From Caldifarciminota bacterium (lineage in GTDB: Bacteria > Hydrothermota > UBA3073): a stretch of DNA of 52,037 nt. Below the pieces are notes generated by a model. The model saw only the letters and a list, made by a program, of their open reading frames with translations, was not told the DNA's origin and made no database searches. The DNA lies in the NCBI GenBank assembly GCA_023129165.1, contig JAGMCL010000109.1, positions 1 through 52,037 on the forward strand, read 5' to 3'. Shown here in pieces: positions 6,462 to 14,524 of this stretch; within the stretch, counting starts at the first letter, position 1, and each line of letters starts with the position of its first letter. Made by a program: the position numbers and the translations under genes.

Positions 6462-6782
6462 ATGACTGTAATTGAAAATTTAGAATCCGATCCAATTGCT
6501 GTAAATGTGAGAGAGGCTAATCTACTTGCATCTCATAAGGAAGGTATTGCCGGTAAAGTCTTTAACATAGCTTGTAGCGTAAGGACCACGGTTAATAACT
6601 TGGTAGAGGAATTAAATAAAATATTCGAAAGCAGTATTCAAGCAACCTACATCAAACCAAGACCGGGAGAGGTTAAGCATTCCTTAGCAGACATTGGGAA
6701 AGATAGAAAGTTGCTGGGTTATAATCCATCCATCGATTTCCAAGACGGATTACAGAAGGCTGTTAAATGGTTCACTCAATGA
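6462..6782 (+). pseudogene. C-terminal fragment of a UDP-sugar 4-epimerase/dehydratase (SDR)
   Basis: About 106 codons match only the end of WbpP-like UDP-sugar epimerases: GKVFNIACSVRTTVNNLVEE, the substrate-binding KPRPGEVKHSLADI, then LLGYNPSIDFQDGLQKAVKW. The Rossmann N-terminal half, with the GxxGxxG and YxxxK sites, is missing; intact enzymes are 310-340 aa. It is therefore non-functional alone. It lies next to an intact but different SDR, suggesting replacement or rearrangement within the locus. Confidence 0.8.
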
Positions 6783-6998
6783 TCCAGTAAATCAATGACT
6801 AATAGATTTACCCTGTTTGCTATATAGAATACGTTTTCTATTACAACACGGTGGAATATGTATCAGAACCAGATTAGCGGTATGAACCGTGTAGATTTCA
6901 GTTTTCAGCCTGACCCCAAAGACATTATCTGTACTGCTATGGGGAATAATAGTAGGTATAATTATTTTATATTGCCAATAAATCTTTAGAGAAAACAA
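6783..6998. other. Intergenic gap with palindrome remnant
   Basis: TTTACCCTGTTTGCTATATAG...TTCTATTACAACACGGTGG near 6809-6853 is a degenerate copy of the CCCTG...CAGGG palindromic family. No gene or clear promoter is seen. Confidence 0.4.
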
Positions 6999-7964
6999 AT
7001 GGAAAAAATTGTTATAATAGGCAGTGAGGGGTTCACAGGAAAGGTTTTAACATCAAAATTACAAAATAACAACTGTAAATTGACACGTGTTGATATTGTA
7101 GAAGATAATATCTCAAGTGATAATTACTTGAAATGTGATATTCGTAATATAAATGAGGTTGAAAGAATTCCTTTTGATGAAGGCACAACAGTTATACATC
7201 TTGCAGCGAGACAATATCGTAATGATGTTCCAATAAGGAAGAAAAGAAAAGAATTCTTTTTTGAAACAAATTATAAAGGCACAAAAAATATTCTGGAAGT
7301 AATGGAAAAAAATAAATGTAAAAATATGATTTATTTTACAACCGATATGGTATATGGAAAACTACAAGAAACTCCAGTAAAGGAAAATCATCCAAGGAAT
7401 CCTTTTGGACCATATGGTATGTCAAAAGTTGAATCTGAAAATCTATGTGAGCAATATAGAAAAAAAGAATTTAATATTACTATATTTAGACCCAGATTAA
7501 TTATGGGACCGGGAAGACTTGGCATTCTTAAAAAATTATTTTTTCTTATTAAAAACAACCTTCCGGTACCTTTAATTGGTAATGGGAAAAATTATTATCA
7601 AATGGTATCAGTCTTTGATTGTGCTGATGCTATAATTCTTGCTTTGAAAAATAAAATACCAAATGAGAATCTTAATTTAGGCTCAGACAATCCACCAACA
7701 GTTGAAAATCTTCTTAAAGATATGATAAATCAGGTAAACTCAAAATCAATTCTGCTGAAAACACCTGCTTTGGTAGTAAAATCAACACTAAATGTTTTGG
7801 ATAAAATAGGTATTTCCTTAATGTATCCCGAACAATTTATGATTGCAGATGAAAATTATCTACTTGATATATCAAAAGTAAAAAGCGAATTAGGGTGGAA
7901 ACCGATATATGATGATCAAGATATGATAAAAGATGCTTTTGAATATTATTTGAAATATAATTAA
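6999..7964 (+). CDS. Extended SDR: NAD-dependent sugar epimerase/dehydratase
   Basis: The protein is 321 aa. The N-terminal nucleotide-binding motif is IGSEGFTGKV (GxxGFxG) and an acidic residue follows beta-2 (RVDIVED). The catalytic tetrad region is FTTDMVYG, then YGMSK (YxxxK near residue 147). The C-terminal substrate domain carries GNGKNYYQMVSVFDCADAI. The enzyme should modify an NDP- or lipid-linked sugar, but the exact substrate cannot be read. Its position between a phosphoribosyl-prenyl transferase and an SMR/GT39 pair makes a role in lipid-linked sugar tailoring plausible. Confidence 0.8.
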   Translation: MEKIVIIGSEGFTGKVLTSKLQNNNCKLTRVDIVEDNISSDNYLKCDIRNINEVERIPFDEGTTVIHLAARQYRNDVPIRKKRKEFFFETNYKGTKNILEVMEKNKCKNMIYFTTDMVYGKLQETPVKENHPRNPFGPYGMSKVESENLCEQYRKKEFNITIFRPRLIMGPGRLGILKKLFFLIKNNLPVPLIGNGKNYYQMVSVFDCADAIILALKNKIPNENLNLGSDNPPTVENLLKDMINQVNSKSILLKTPALVVKSTLNVLDKIGISLMYPEQFMIADENYLLDISKVKSELGWKPIYDDQDMIKDAFEYYLKYN

Positions 7965-7979
7965 AGGACAGGAGGAAAT

Positions 7980-8345
7980 ATGAAGTACACTCCATTAATT
8001 TTATCAGGGGTTTGTCTTAATGCCTTTGCTCAATTGTTCTTAAAAAAAGGTATGATGAAAATTGGCATATTTAATTTCTCGATAAATAATGTTGTCCCAA
8101 TAACATTAGCTGTAGTAAAAAACCCTTCTATATTGCTTGGTTTGTTATGTTATGTCATAAGTGTAATTATTTGGCTTTTAGTTCTATCAAGAGTAGAAGT
8201 AAGTTATGCTTATCCTTTTTTAAGTATTGGTTACATTGTAACAGCAATAATAGGTTATCTCGCTTTTAATGAAAATCTATCTATAACAAGAATTGCCGGA
8301 ATTGTTGTTATTTGTATTGGGGTAATTCTTATATCAAAGAGTTGA
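7980..8345 (+). CDS. SMR/EamA-type four-TM transporter, ArnE/F-like flippase candidate
   Basis: The protein is 121 aa with four hydrophobic helices. The signature SRVEVSYAYPFLSIGYIVTA ends TM3, followed by NENLSITRIAGIVVICIGVI. Proteins of this kind next to GT39 enzymes flip polyprenyl-phosphate sugars (ArnE/ArnF-like) rather than expel drugs. A good GGACAGGAGG ribosome-binding site precedes it by a few nt, and it lies 15 nt after the SDR. The function as lipid-sugar flippase is inferred from neighbours. Confidence 0.75.
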   Translation: MKYTPLILSGVCLNAFAQLFLKKGMMKIGIFNFSINNVVPITLAVVKNPSILLGLLCYVISVIIWLLVLSRVEVSYAYPFLSIGYIVTAIIGYLAFNENLSITRIAGIVVICIGVILISKS

Positions 8346-8368
8346 AAATATAAGTTCACATTAGAGTT

Positions 8369-9883
8369 ATGAAAAATAAAAACAGAGTTATTAAAAATTT
8401 ATTGTTGGGACTTATATTATTTTTAATTTTATATTATCCTATTAATTTTCTAATCAAATATGCGTTAGATACATTTTTGGATAGTGGCACTCTAAATGCC
8501 AGTTCAATTAATAATGTTAGAATATTATCCGAAAATTTTGTTTATTTTTATATTCTCTTTGCTTGTATCGTTTTGTTGGTTGTAGCTTTCAAAGATAGAT
8601 TTATTCGGCTGTTTGGAAAGATATCTTCAATAAATATAGTTATTATTTTACTTTTTGCACTTCTTGTTCGTATTCTATGGGTCATTATATTTCCCACAGG
8701 TCCAGTCAGCGACTTTAAAGAATATAATAGTTTAGCATTAGGATTTGCAGAAACCAATAGTTTCCCTTATCCCAGTATTCCCTTCCTACCTGTTGGTTCA
8801 ATTTTTATTTTTGCTTCAATATACAAATTATTTGGTACCCATCTGATTTTCATAAAGTTTTTTCATATCATTCTGTCTCTTTTGACTATCATACTTTTCT
8901 ATAAAATTTCGGATAAGTTATTTGGAAAAGAAACTGCTAAAATTTTTATTATTCTGTATTCCTTCTATCCAGCTCATATTTCAATGATAAATATTACATC
9001 CCCTGCAGTCATAATGACTTTCTTGTTTGCTTTGTTTATTTATATTTTTGTATCAAGTAAGGAAATATGGTATAAATATCTCATCTTGGGAGTAGTAGGA
9101 GGAGCACTTCTATATATTAAACCTGTTTTTATATTTGCAATGTTTGTGCCATTTATATACAATTTCACAATAAGAAATTATCTTAGTGTGTTAAATAGCC
9201 TTCTGGTTCCAATTTTTGCATTATTAGTTATTTTACCCTTTAGTTTACATTATGGGCATTTCTTTATAGTTAATACCAACGGAGGAATCAATTTTCTTGT
9301 TGGCAACAACGAAAATGCAACTGGTACTTACTTTTCTCCCTCACAACTTGAGGAATTAAATAGGCAACAATTCAATGTGAGAACACCAAAGGGAAATCAA
9401 GAATGTATAAGGCTCACTAAAAATTACATTTTGAAAAATCCGCTAAAGTTTATCTCATTGGTTCCTAAAAGATTATTTTATCTACTTTTTAAGGATACGG
9501 GCTCTCTTTCGCTCTCCTTTTTAGGTCTAAAAATAAATAGTATAATAAAATGGATACTTTATATTATTAACTCTATCTATTATTATCTGATAATGCTGAC
9601 AGGTATTTTTAGCCTACGCTGGAGGAACATTAAAAGAGATTTTAAGGGATATTTAATTTTATTAAGTTTCATTTTAAGCGTGGTGGTAGTATTCATGGTT
9701 AGTGTTGGTGTAGATAAGTATAAATATCCTTTCATGCCACTGATTATGATTTTATCATCATTTTGGATATTTCAATTATTAAAGAAAGAGGATGGGGGAG
9801 AAGAATTTTATAGCCCAAATAAAATTCGGAATAATATGTGTATTTCGAATACTACAACCACTGCACCAGGGTTTGGTATTTAA
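8369..9883 (+). CDS. GT39/ArnT-like membrane glycosyltransferase
   Basis: The protein is 504 aa with around eleven to thirteen hydrophobic segments. The first large periplasmic-side loop after TM3 contains FPTGPVSDFKEYNSLALGFA with the conserved acidic residue of GT-C enzymes. SFYPAHISMINI and FLVGNNENATGTYFSPSQ are also typical of the dolichyl-phosphate-mannose transferase (PMT_2) family. It should transfer a sugar from a polyprenyl-phosphate donor to an envelope glycan. The last 25 residues (SNTTTTAPGFGI) look like read-through into non-homologous sequence, suggesting a 3' rearrangement. Confidence 0.8.
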   Translation: MKNKNRVIKNLLLGLILFLILYYPINFLIKYALDTFLDSGTLNASSINNVRILSENFVYFYILFACIVLLVVAFKDRFIRLFGKISSINIVIILLFALLVRILWVIIFPTGPVSDFKEYNSLALGFAETNSFPYPSIPFLPVGSIFIFASIYKLFGTHLIFIKFFHIILSLLTIILFYKISDKLFGKETAKIFIILYSFYPAHISMINITSPAVIMTFLFALFIYIFVSSKEIWYKYLILGVVGGALLYIKPVFIFAMFVPFIYNFTIRNYLSVLNSLLVPIFALLVILPFSLHYGHFFIVNTNGGINFLVGNNENATGTYFSPSQLEELNRQQFNVRTPKGNQECIRLTKNYILKNPLKFISLVPKRLFYLLFKDTGSLSLSFLGLKINSIIKWILYIINSIYYYLIMLTGIFSLRWRNIKRDFKGYLILLSFILSVVVVFMVSVGVDKYKYPFMPLIMILSSFWIFQLLKKEDGGEEFYSPNKIRNNMCISNTTTTAPGFGI

Positions 9884-10221
9884 CACCAAGTGAGGGTTTA
9901 ACGAGATAGAACAAACAGATCAAGAAAAAGAGGGAAATGTGTTGTAGCTATGTCTAATAAATACAGATGTCAAAGAACAAAGGTTTATCTCTAATTTGTC
10001 CCGAGGAGACTATGTCCTTGATAAGTCTAAACAAAAATATTTGAAATCACTGTCAAAAACCCTGAAACAATACAATAATAGTATTAAATAGACATAATTG
10101 AGTTCTCTAAAATTGTAAAGAGTAAAAAGAATGCTTGTAAATACTTTAAGGAACAGTGCTGGGGAAAGCGTGCTGATTTCTGTATTCACTATGGCAAGCA
10201 AAAGGTAATATAAACTTCGAA
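9884..10221. other. Decayed stretch, with a possible IS1595-type transposase N-terminal fragment
   Basis: No intact gene is present. About 9980-10090 is open as RFISNLSRGDYVLDKSKQKY and I do not recognise it. About 10093-10212 is open as SKKNACKYFKEQCWGK, then FCIHYGKQKVI. This resembles the zinc-ribbon start of IS1595-family transposases (ACxxYLExxRWxxG...CPHCGxxKV), but it is short. The region therefore looks like debris between the GT39 gene and the phosphonate module. Confidence 0.35.
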
Positions 10222-10544
10222 GTGGTAAACATCGTTGTTATGTCTATGGATTCACATTCTAGAATAGACCATTCGAAAGTGATAATTATAGCAGCTAGTA
10301 TGGGTAATCGGCTGACGCCTTTGACTAATGACAAACCTAAATGCATGCTAAAAATAGGAAACAAAACTATAATGCAATTACAATTGGATGTATTAAGACA
10401 ATGTGGCGTAGATAATATTGTAAGGTAATTATAAAAGGATACAAGAAAGAGTTGATTAATTACCCTGGTATAAGATATTATGAAAACCCAGATTATCAGA
10501 ATAATATTTTGAATTCCTTACTTGGTGAGCAAAGTTATCTTTGA
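10222..10544 (+). pseudogene. Frameshifted and truncated MobA-like NTP transferase
   Basis: KVIIIAASMGNRLTPLTNDK followed by PKCMLKIGNKTIMQLQLDVL matches the nucleotide-binding start of sugar or phosphonate cytidylyltransferases. The frame stops at 10428. Shifting by one gives VIIKGYKKELINYPGIRYYE, then NNILNSLL, so a frameshift lies at about 10425, and the sequence ends by 10544. The other two thirds of the domain are missing. Such NTP transferases commonly accompany PEP mutase and activate the phosphonate with CTP. Here it is dead, and the fused cytidylyltransferase of the next gene may have taken over. Confidence 0.75.
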
Positions 10545-10631
10545 ACTTTTCTTGGAAAATGAAGTCTATAATGCAGGATTTGGCGATTAAACATTATTAA
10601 TGAAATAGAGTAAAAAATTGGAGGTGAAAAA

Positions 10632-11930
10632 ATGAAAAAAGTATATGTAGCATTGAGTGCAGATTTAATACATCCAGGCCATCTTAATATCATTAATAAA
10701 GCAAAAAAACATGGCGAAGTTATAATTGGTTTATTAACAGATAAAGCTATTGCCAGTTATAAAAGACTTCCATTTTTATCTTATGAACAGAGAAAAATAA
10801 TAGTTGAAAATATAAAAGGAGTTTCCAGAGTTATACCTCAAGAAACTTTGGATTATATCCCCAATTTAAAGAAGATCAAGCCTGATTATGTAGTGCACGG
10901 AGACGATTGGAGAACAGGAGTACAAAGAGAGACAAGAGAAAGAGTTATAAAGACTCTTAAGGAATGGGATGGGAGGCTAATAGAGCCAAAATATACCCCA
11001 GGAATATCATCTACAAAATTAAATATTGGATTAAGAGAAATCGGAACGACTCCTGAAATAAGATTGAAAAGATTGAGAAGACTATTAGAGTCAAAAGAGT
11101 TAATAAGAATACTTGAAGTCCATAATGGACTAACAGGATTGATTGTAGAAAACACACAGATTTTTAAAAATAATGTTCTTAAAGAATTTGATGGGATGTG
11201 GTTAAGTAGCTTGACAGATTCAACTGCTAAAGGGAAACCAGATATAGGTTGTGTTGATTTAACCTCAAGAATGAATACGCTTAATGATATATTAGAGGTT
11301 ACGACAAAACCGATAATATACGATGGAGATTCAGGAGGATTACCTGAACATTTTGTATTTATGGTAAGATCGCTAGAAAGAGAAGGAATATCTGCTGTAA
11401 TAATAGAAGATAAAGTAGGCTTAAAAAAAAATTCTCTATTCGGTACTGAAGTAGAGCAAACCCAGGATAGTATAGAAAATTTTTGTAGGAAGATAAATCA
11501 AGGTAAAAAAGCACAAGTTACTGATGATTTTACGATAATTGCAAGAATAGAAAGCTTGATACTAAAAGCTGGCTTGGAAGATGCATTAAAAAGAGCGAAA
11601 GCGTATATTGCGGCAGGTGCGGATGGAATCATGATACACAGTAAAGAAAAAACGCCAGATGAAATATTAGAATTTTGTGAAGAATATAAAAAATTTAATA
11701 ATAGGGTACCTTTAGTTGTCGTGCCCAGTACATACAACCAAATAAGCGAAACAGAGTTAATAAAAGCAGGTATTAGAATAGTTATCTATGCCAATCAATT
11801 ACTGAGAAGTGCCTATCCTGCAATGGTAAAAACCGCAAAAACAATTTTAGAAAATGAGAGAGCTCTGGAATGTGAAGAAATGTGTATGTCCATTAAGGAA
11901 ATTTTAACATTAATTCCGGGAGGTAAATAA
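10632..11930 (+). CDS. pepM: Cytidylyltransferase-phosphoenolpyruvate mutase fusion
   Basis: The protein is 432 aa. Residues 1-135 form a nucleotidyltransferase domain with HPGH (14-17), [13 protein letters not shown] and the GISSTKL motif near 124-130. Residues from about 140 are PEP mutase: [15 protein letters not shown] near 190-204, Mg-binding DGDSGG at 231-236, and the diagnostic [10 protein letters not shown] at 259-268, which separates PEP mutase from isocitrate lyase relatives. PEP mutase makes phosphonopyruvate, the entry to nearly all natural phosphonates. The N-terminal domain likely forms a CMP-activated product. GGAGGTG precedes the ATG. The next two genes complete a pathway, with spacings of 1 and 5 nt. 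Confidence 0.95.
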   Translation: MKKVYVALSADLIHPGHLNIINKAKKHGEVIIGLLTDKAIASYKRLPFLSYEQRKIIVENIKGVSRVIPQETLDYIPNLKKIKPDYVVHGDDWRTGVQRETRERVIKTLKEWDGRLIEPKYTPGISSTKLNIGLREIGTTPEIRLKRLRRLLESKELIRILEVHNGLTGLIVENTQIFKNNVLKEFDGMWLSSLTDSTAKGKPDIGCVDLTSRMNTLNDILEVTTKPIIYDGDSGGLPEHFVFMVRSLEREGISAVIIEDKVGLKKNSLFGTEVEQTQDSIENFCRKINQGKKAQVTDDFTIIARIESLILKAGLEDALKRAKAYIAAGADGIMIHSKEKTPDEILEFCEEYKKFNNRVPLVVVPSTYNQISETELIKAGIRIVIYANQLLRSAYPAMVKTAKTILENERALECEEMCMSIKEILTLIPGGK

Positions 11931-11931
11931 A

Positions 11932-13023
11932 ATGAAACCAGAAAGATTTGTAAAAGTATTAGATGGAATTGGCTTTTCTCCGTTTATGGGCATTCCTTGC
12001 TCTGTGTTTAAGTATCTTTTGAACTATGTAGATGATTGTACAAAGGTAGAAAGTTATATTTGTTCCTCAGAGGGCGAAGCAATGGGATTAGCTGCCGGAT
12101 TTGCCCTGTCTGGAAAAATACCAGTAGTTTATATGCAAAATGATGGTTATGGAAATGCTGTGAATCCACTATCTTCTTTACAATTACTGTATAAATTACC
12201 GGCATTACTTTTAATTTCCTGGCGCGCTGAGCCAGGAAAGGAAGATGCTCCTCAGCATTTTATAATGGGCAAAACAATTTTACAGTTATTAGATGTCTTT
12301 GAAATTCCTTATATCATACTTAAGAATGAAATAGCAAATTTGAAGAATTCAGTAATAAAAGCTAAAGAATACTGTAAAAACAACTCGGTTCCTTTTGCAT
12401 TTATTATTAAAAAGGGATATTTTGAAAAGTATGAGAAAGTTACTTCTCTGTCGGCTAATAACTTAAACAAACGGATAGAGTATATAAAATTACTGGCAAA
12501 GAATATCAACCACAACGATATTCTTTTGGGCGCGACAGGATTTTCAGGCAGGGAGTTATATCAAACAACAAAACACAAAGGAAAATTTTATATGATGGGT
12601 TCTATGGGATGCTTACCTTCAATTGGGTTAGGTTTAGCAATAGAAAATCTAAATAAAAGGGTATTCGTTATTGATGGCGATGGCTCTCTCCTAATGAAAA
12701 CGGGGACTTTATCTACAATTGGGCATTATTTACCTAGAAATCTAATACATATTTGTTTTGATAATAACAGTTATGAATCAACAGGAGGGCAACCAACAAC
12801 TGCAGATTCGACGGATTTTGCAAAAATAGCTTTGGCATGTGGATATAAGAGTTCAAAAAACATAACTAAATTGAAAGATTTCGAAAATTTATTATTAAAT
12901 TTAGAAAAGTATAAAAACCCTCAATTCATTTATATTAAAATTAATTCAGGTTCCATTGAAGGATTACAAAGGCCGAAAGAAACTCCCGAAGAAATGCGTG
13001 ATAGTTTAAAGAGATTTTTATAA
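11932..13023 (+). CDS. ppd: Phosphonopyruvate decarboxylase
   Basis: The protein is 363 aa and starts 1 nt after the pepM stop. It is a thiamine-diphosphate enzyme fused from PYR and PP domains. SSEGEAMGLAAGFALSGK (about 46-61) carries the catalytic Glu, MQNDGYGNAVNPL follows, and the TPP signature GDGS at 249-252 is followed by NN at 278-279, then SYESTGGQPT. It irreversibly converts phosphonopyruvate to phosphonoacetaldehyde and CO2, pulling the unfavourable mutase step. Length and gene order match known phosphonate clusters. Confidence 0.93.
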   Translation: MKPERFVKVLDGIGFSPFMGIPCSVFKYLLNYVDDCTKVESYICSSEGEAMGLAAGFALSGKIPVVYMQNDGYGNAVNPLSSLQLLYKLPALLLISWRAEPGKEDAPQHFIMGKTILQLLDVFEIPYIILKNEIANLKNSVIKAKEYCKNNSVPFAFIIKKGYFEKYEKVTSLSANNLNKRIEYIKLLAKNINHNDILLGATGFSGRELYQTTKHKGKFYMMGSMGCLPSIGLGLAIENLNKRVFVIDGDGSLLMKTGTLSTIGHYLPRNLIHICFDNNSYESTGGQPTTADSTDFAKIALACGYKSSKNITKLKDFENLLLNLEKYKNPQFIYIKINSGSIEGLQRPKETPEEMRDSLKRFL

Positions 13024-13028
13024 AATAT

Positions 13029-14129
13029 ATGTGGAAGTATTATAATCCTGTTAAGATAATTTTTACTGAACATTTTGATAATGAGATTAGTGAAATTGTT
13101 GATATTAATAAGAAATGTCTTTTATTATGTTCAAAACGCTTTAGAAAATCGCAGAATTATGAAAAAATCTATAAAATAATTAGCAATTTAACAACATTTA
13201 CAGATATAGAAAATAATCCATCGTTTAATAGTTGTAACAAAGCTATTAGGACTGGATTTGATATTAAGCCTAATACTATTATTGCCATTGGTGGTGGTTC
13301 TGTTATTGATACTGCCAAATCTGTACGAATGGCTCTATATAAAAATAAATCTAATTTGAAGGAATTATTTGAGAGGTGCCCAGATAAAAAAGTAAAACCT
13401 ATCTTTATAGCAATTCCAACAACTCATGGCACTAGTAGTGAATTAACAATGTGGGCAACAATATGGTATAAAGAAAATAAAAAGAAGTTTTCTCTTTCAG
13501 AATCTAACAATTATCCTGATTATGCAATATATGATGTAAGTTTAGTTAAAAATTTACCTATAGATATTTCTATTTCGACTACATTAGATGCTTTATCACA
13601 TGCATTTGAATCGATTTGGAACGTAAATAATAATCCAATTTCAACGAATTACGCGATTCAGGCTATAAAATTAATATTTGAAAAAATAGATAAGTTATCC
13701 GATAATACAACAATAGATGTTAGGAAAAAACTTGTATTTGCATCAATGCTTTCTGGTTTAGCATTCTCAAATACAGCAACTGCAGCTGCTCACGCTATTA
13801 GCTATCCGTTAACTCTAAATTATAATATTCCTCATGGGATTGCTTGTTCAATGCCCCTGTTTGCATTATTAGAATTAAATTATCCATTAATCCAGGATGA
13901 AATTAATAATTTATTGAAGACTATACATTGTGAAAGTATTACTGATTTTATTAAAGTGTTTTATGATAAAATAAGAAGTAAAATACCGTTTAAACTAAGG
14001 AACTATGGTGTTAAAAGGTATGAAATTCACAATATTAAAAGGGAGTGTTTTTTAAGTAGTAGAATTGAAAATAATATAGTTAGATTAGACAATGATAAGG
14101 TTTTACATATCTTAGAAAAAATATATTAG
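13029..14129 (+). CDS. Iron-containing alcohol dehydrogenase, probable phosphonoacetaldehyde reductase
   Basis: The protein is 366 aa. NAD-binding GGGSVIDTAKS lies near 88-98. IPTTHGTSSELTMWATI follows. Metal-ligand segments are TTLDALSHAFES and AAAHAISYPLTLNYNIPHG, with the usual Asp and three His. In phosphonate clusters this family (PhpC, FomC-like) reduces phosphonoacetaldehyde to 2-hydroxyethylphosphonate. No aminotransferase for 2-aminoethylphosphonate is adjacent, so the hydroxyethyl branch is the better inference. It follows ppd by 5 nt. Confidence 0.88.
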   Translation: MWKYYNPVKIIFTEHFDNEISEIVDINKKCLLLCSKRFRKSQNYEKIYKIISNLTTFTDIENNPSFNSCNKAIRTGFDIKPNTIIAIGGGSVIDTAKSVRMALYKNKSNLKELFERCPDKKVKPIFIAIPTTHGTSSELTMWATIWYKENKKKFSLSESNNYPDYAIYDVSLVKNLPIDISISTTLDALSHAFESIWNVNNNPISTNYAIQAIKLIFEKIDKLSDNTTIDVRKKLVFASMLSGLAFSNTATAAAHAISYPLTLNYNIPHGIACSMPLFALLELNYPLIQDEINNLLKTIHCESITDFIKVFYDKIRSKIPFKLRNYGVKRYEIHNIKRECFLSSRIENNIVRLDNDKVLHILEKIY

Positions 14130-14178
14130 TATATAATGACGACGCAAAAAAAAGTATTTTTTAGTAAAATGAATATTT
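14130..14178. other. Short AT-rich gap
   Basis: A poly-A/T stretch (GCAAAAAAAAGTATTTTTTAG) follows the reductase gene. It lacks a GC stem, so I do not call it a terminator. Confidence 0.3.
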
Positions 14179-14430
14179 TTGCAAAAACTGACAATATCCC
14201 ATGATGCATTGAAAAACTTTCTGAACTTGCTGACAAATTTAAGTGGAATCATATATGGATATTCTAAAGAAGGAATTATAATGTTAATCAGGGATTATAC
14301 TAGGATTAATGGAAGATATAAAATTGTTAACAAGTATTGTAATGCTCTTAAAACTTACTATAATGTTTTATATAGAACTAGGAAAGAATATATTAAGATG
14401 TTCAAAAGAACAGGTTATATTTTAATTTAA
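14179..14430 (+). pseudogene. C-terminal remnant of a class I SAM methyltransferase
   Basis: The ORF is 83 codons. GIIMLIRDYTRINGRYKIVN is followed by the terminal pattern TYYNVLYRTRKEYIKMFKRT and GYILI, which is how UbiE-type methyltransferases end (YRT.EEY..MF..AGF). The SAM-binding N-terminal half (DxGxGxG) is missing. It lies between the phosphonate module and the sulfatase-fold gene. A functional methyltransferase here would fit phosphonate O-methylation, but only the relic remains. The family call rests on a short stretch. Confidence 0.5.
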
Positions 14431-14524
14431 TATGAAGACATTTTAAGAGAAGAAAGTACTATGAATAAATGGTAGAAAACAAGATTAAGAGTATATCTTT
14501 TCAGGCAGGAAAGGAGGTAAGGTT
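14431..14524. promoter_or_regulatory. Upstream gap with a strong ribosome-binding site
   Basis: AGGCAGGAAAGGAGGTAAGGTT lies just before ATG 14525; the AAGGAGGT core is near-perfect and far stronger than those of neighbouring genes, which supports this start and suggests high translation. No confident promoter is seen in the AT-rich gap. Confidence 0.5.

Noticed and set aside
10632-11930. Isocitrate lyase/methylisocitrate lyase assignment of the C-terminal domain
   Set aside because: The [10 protein letters not shown] motif is diagnostic of PEP mutase, and the neighbours are phosphonate genes.
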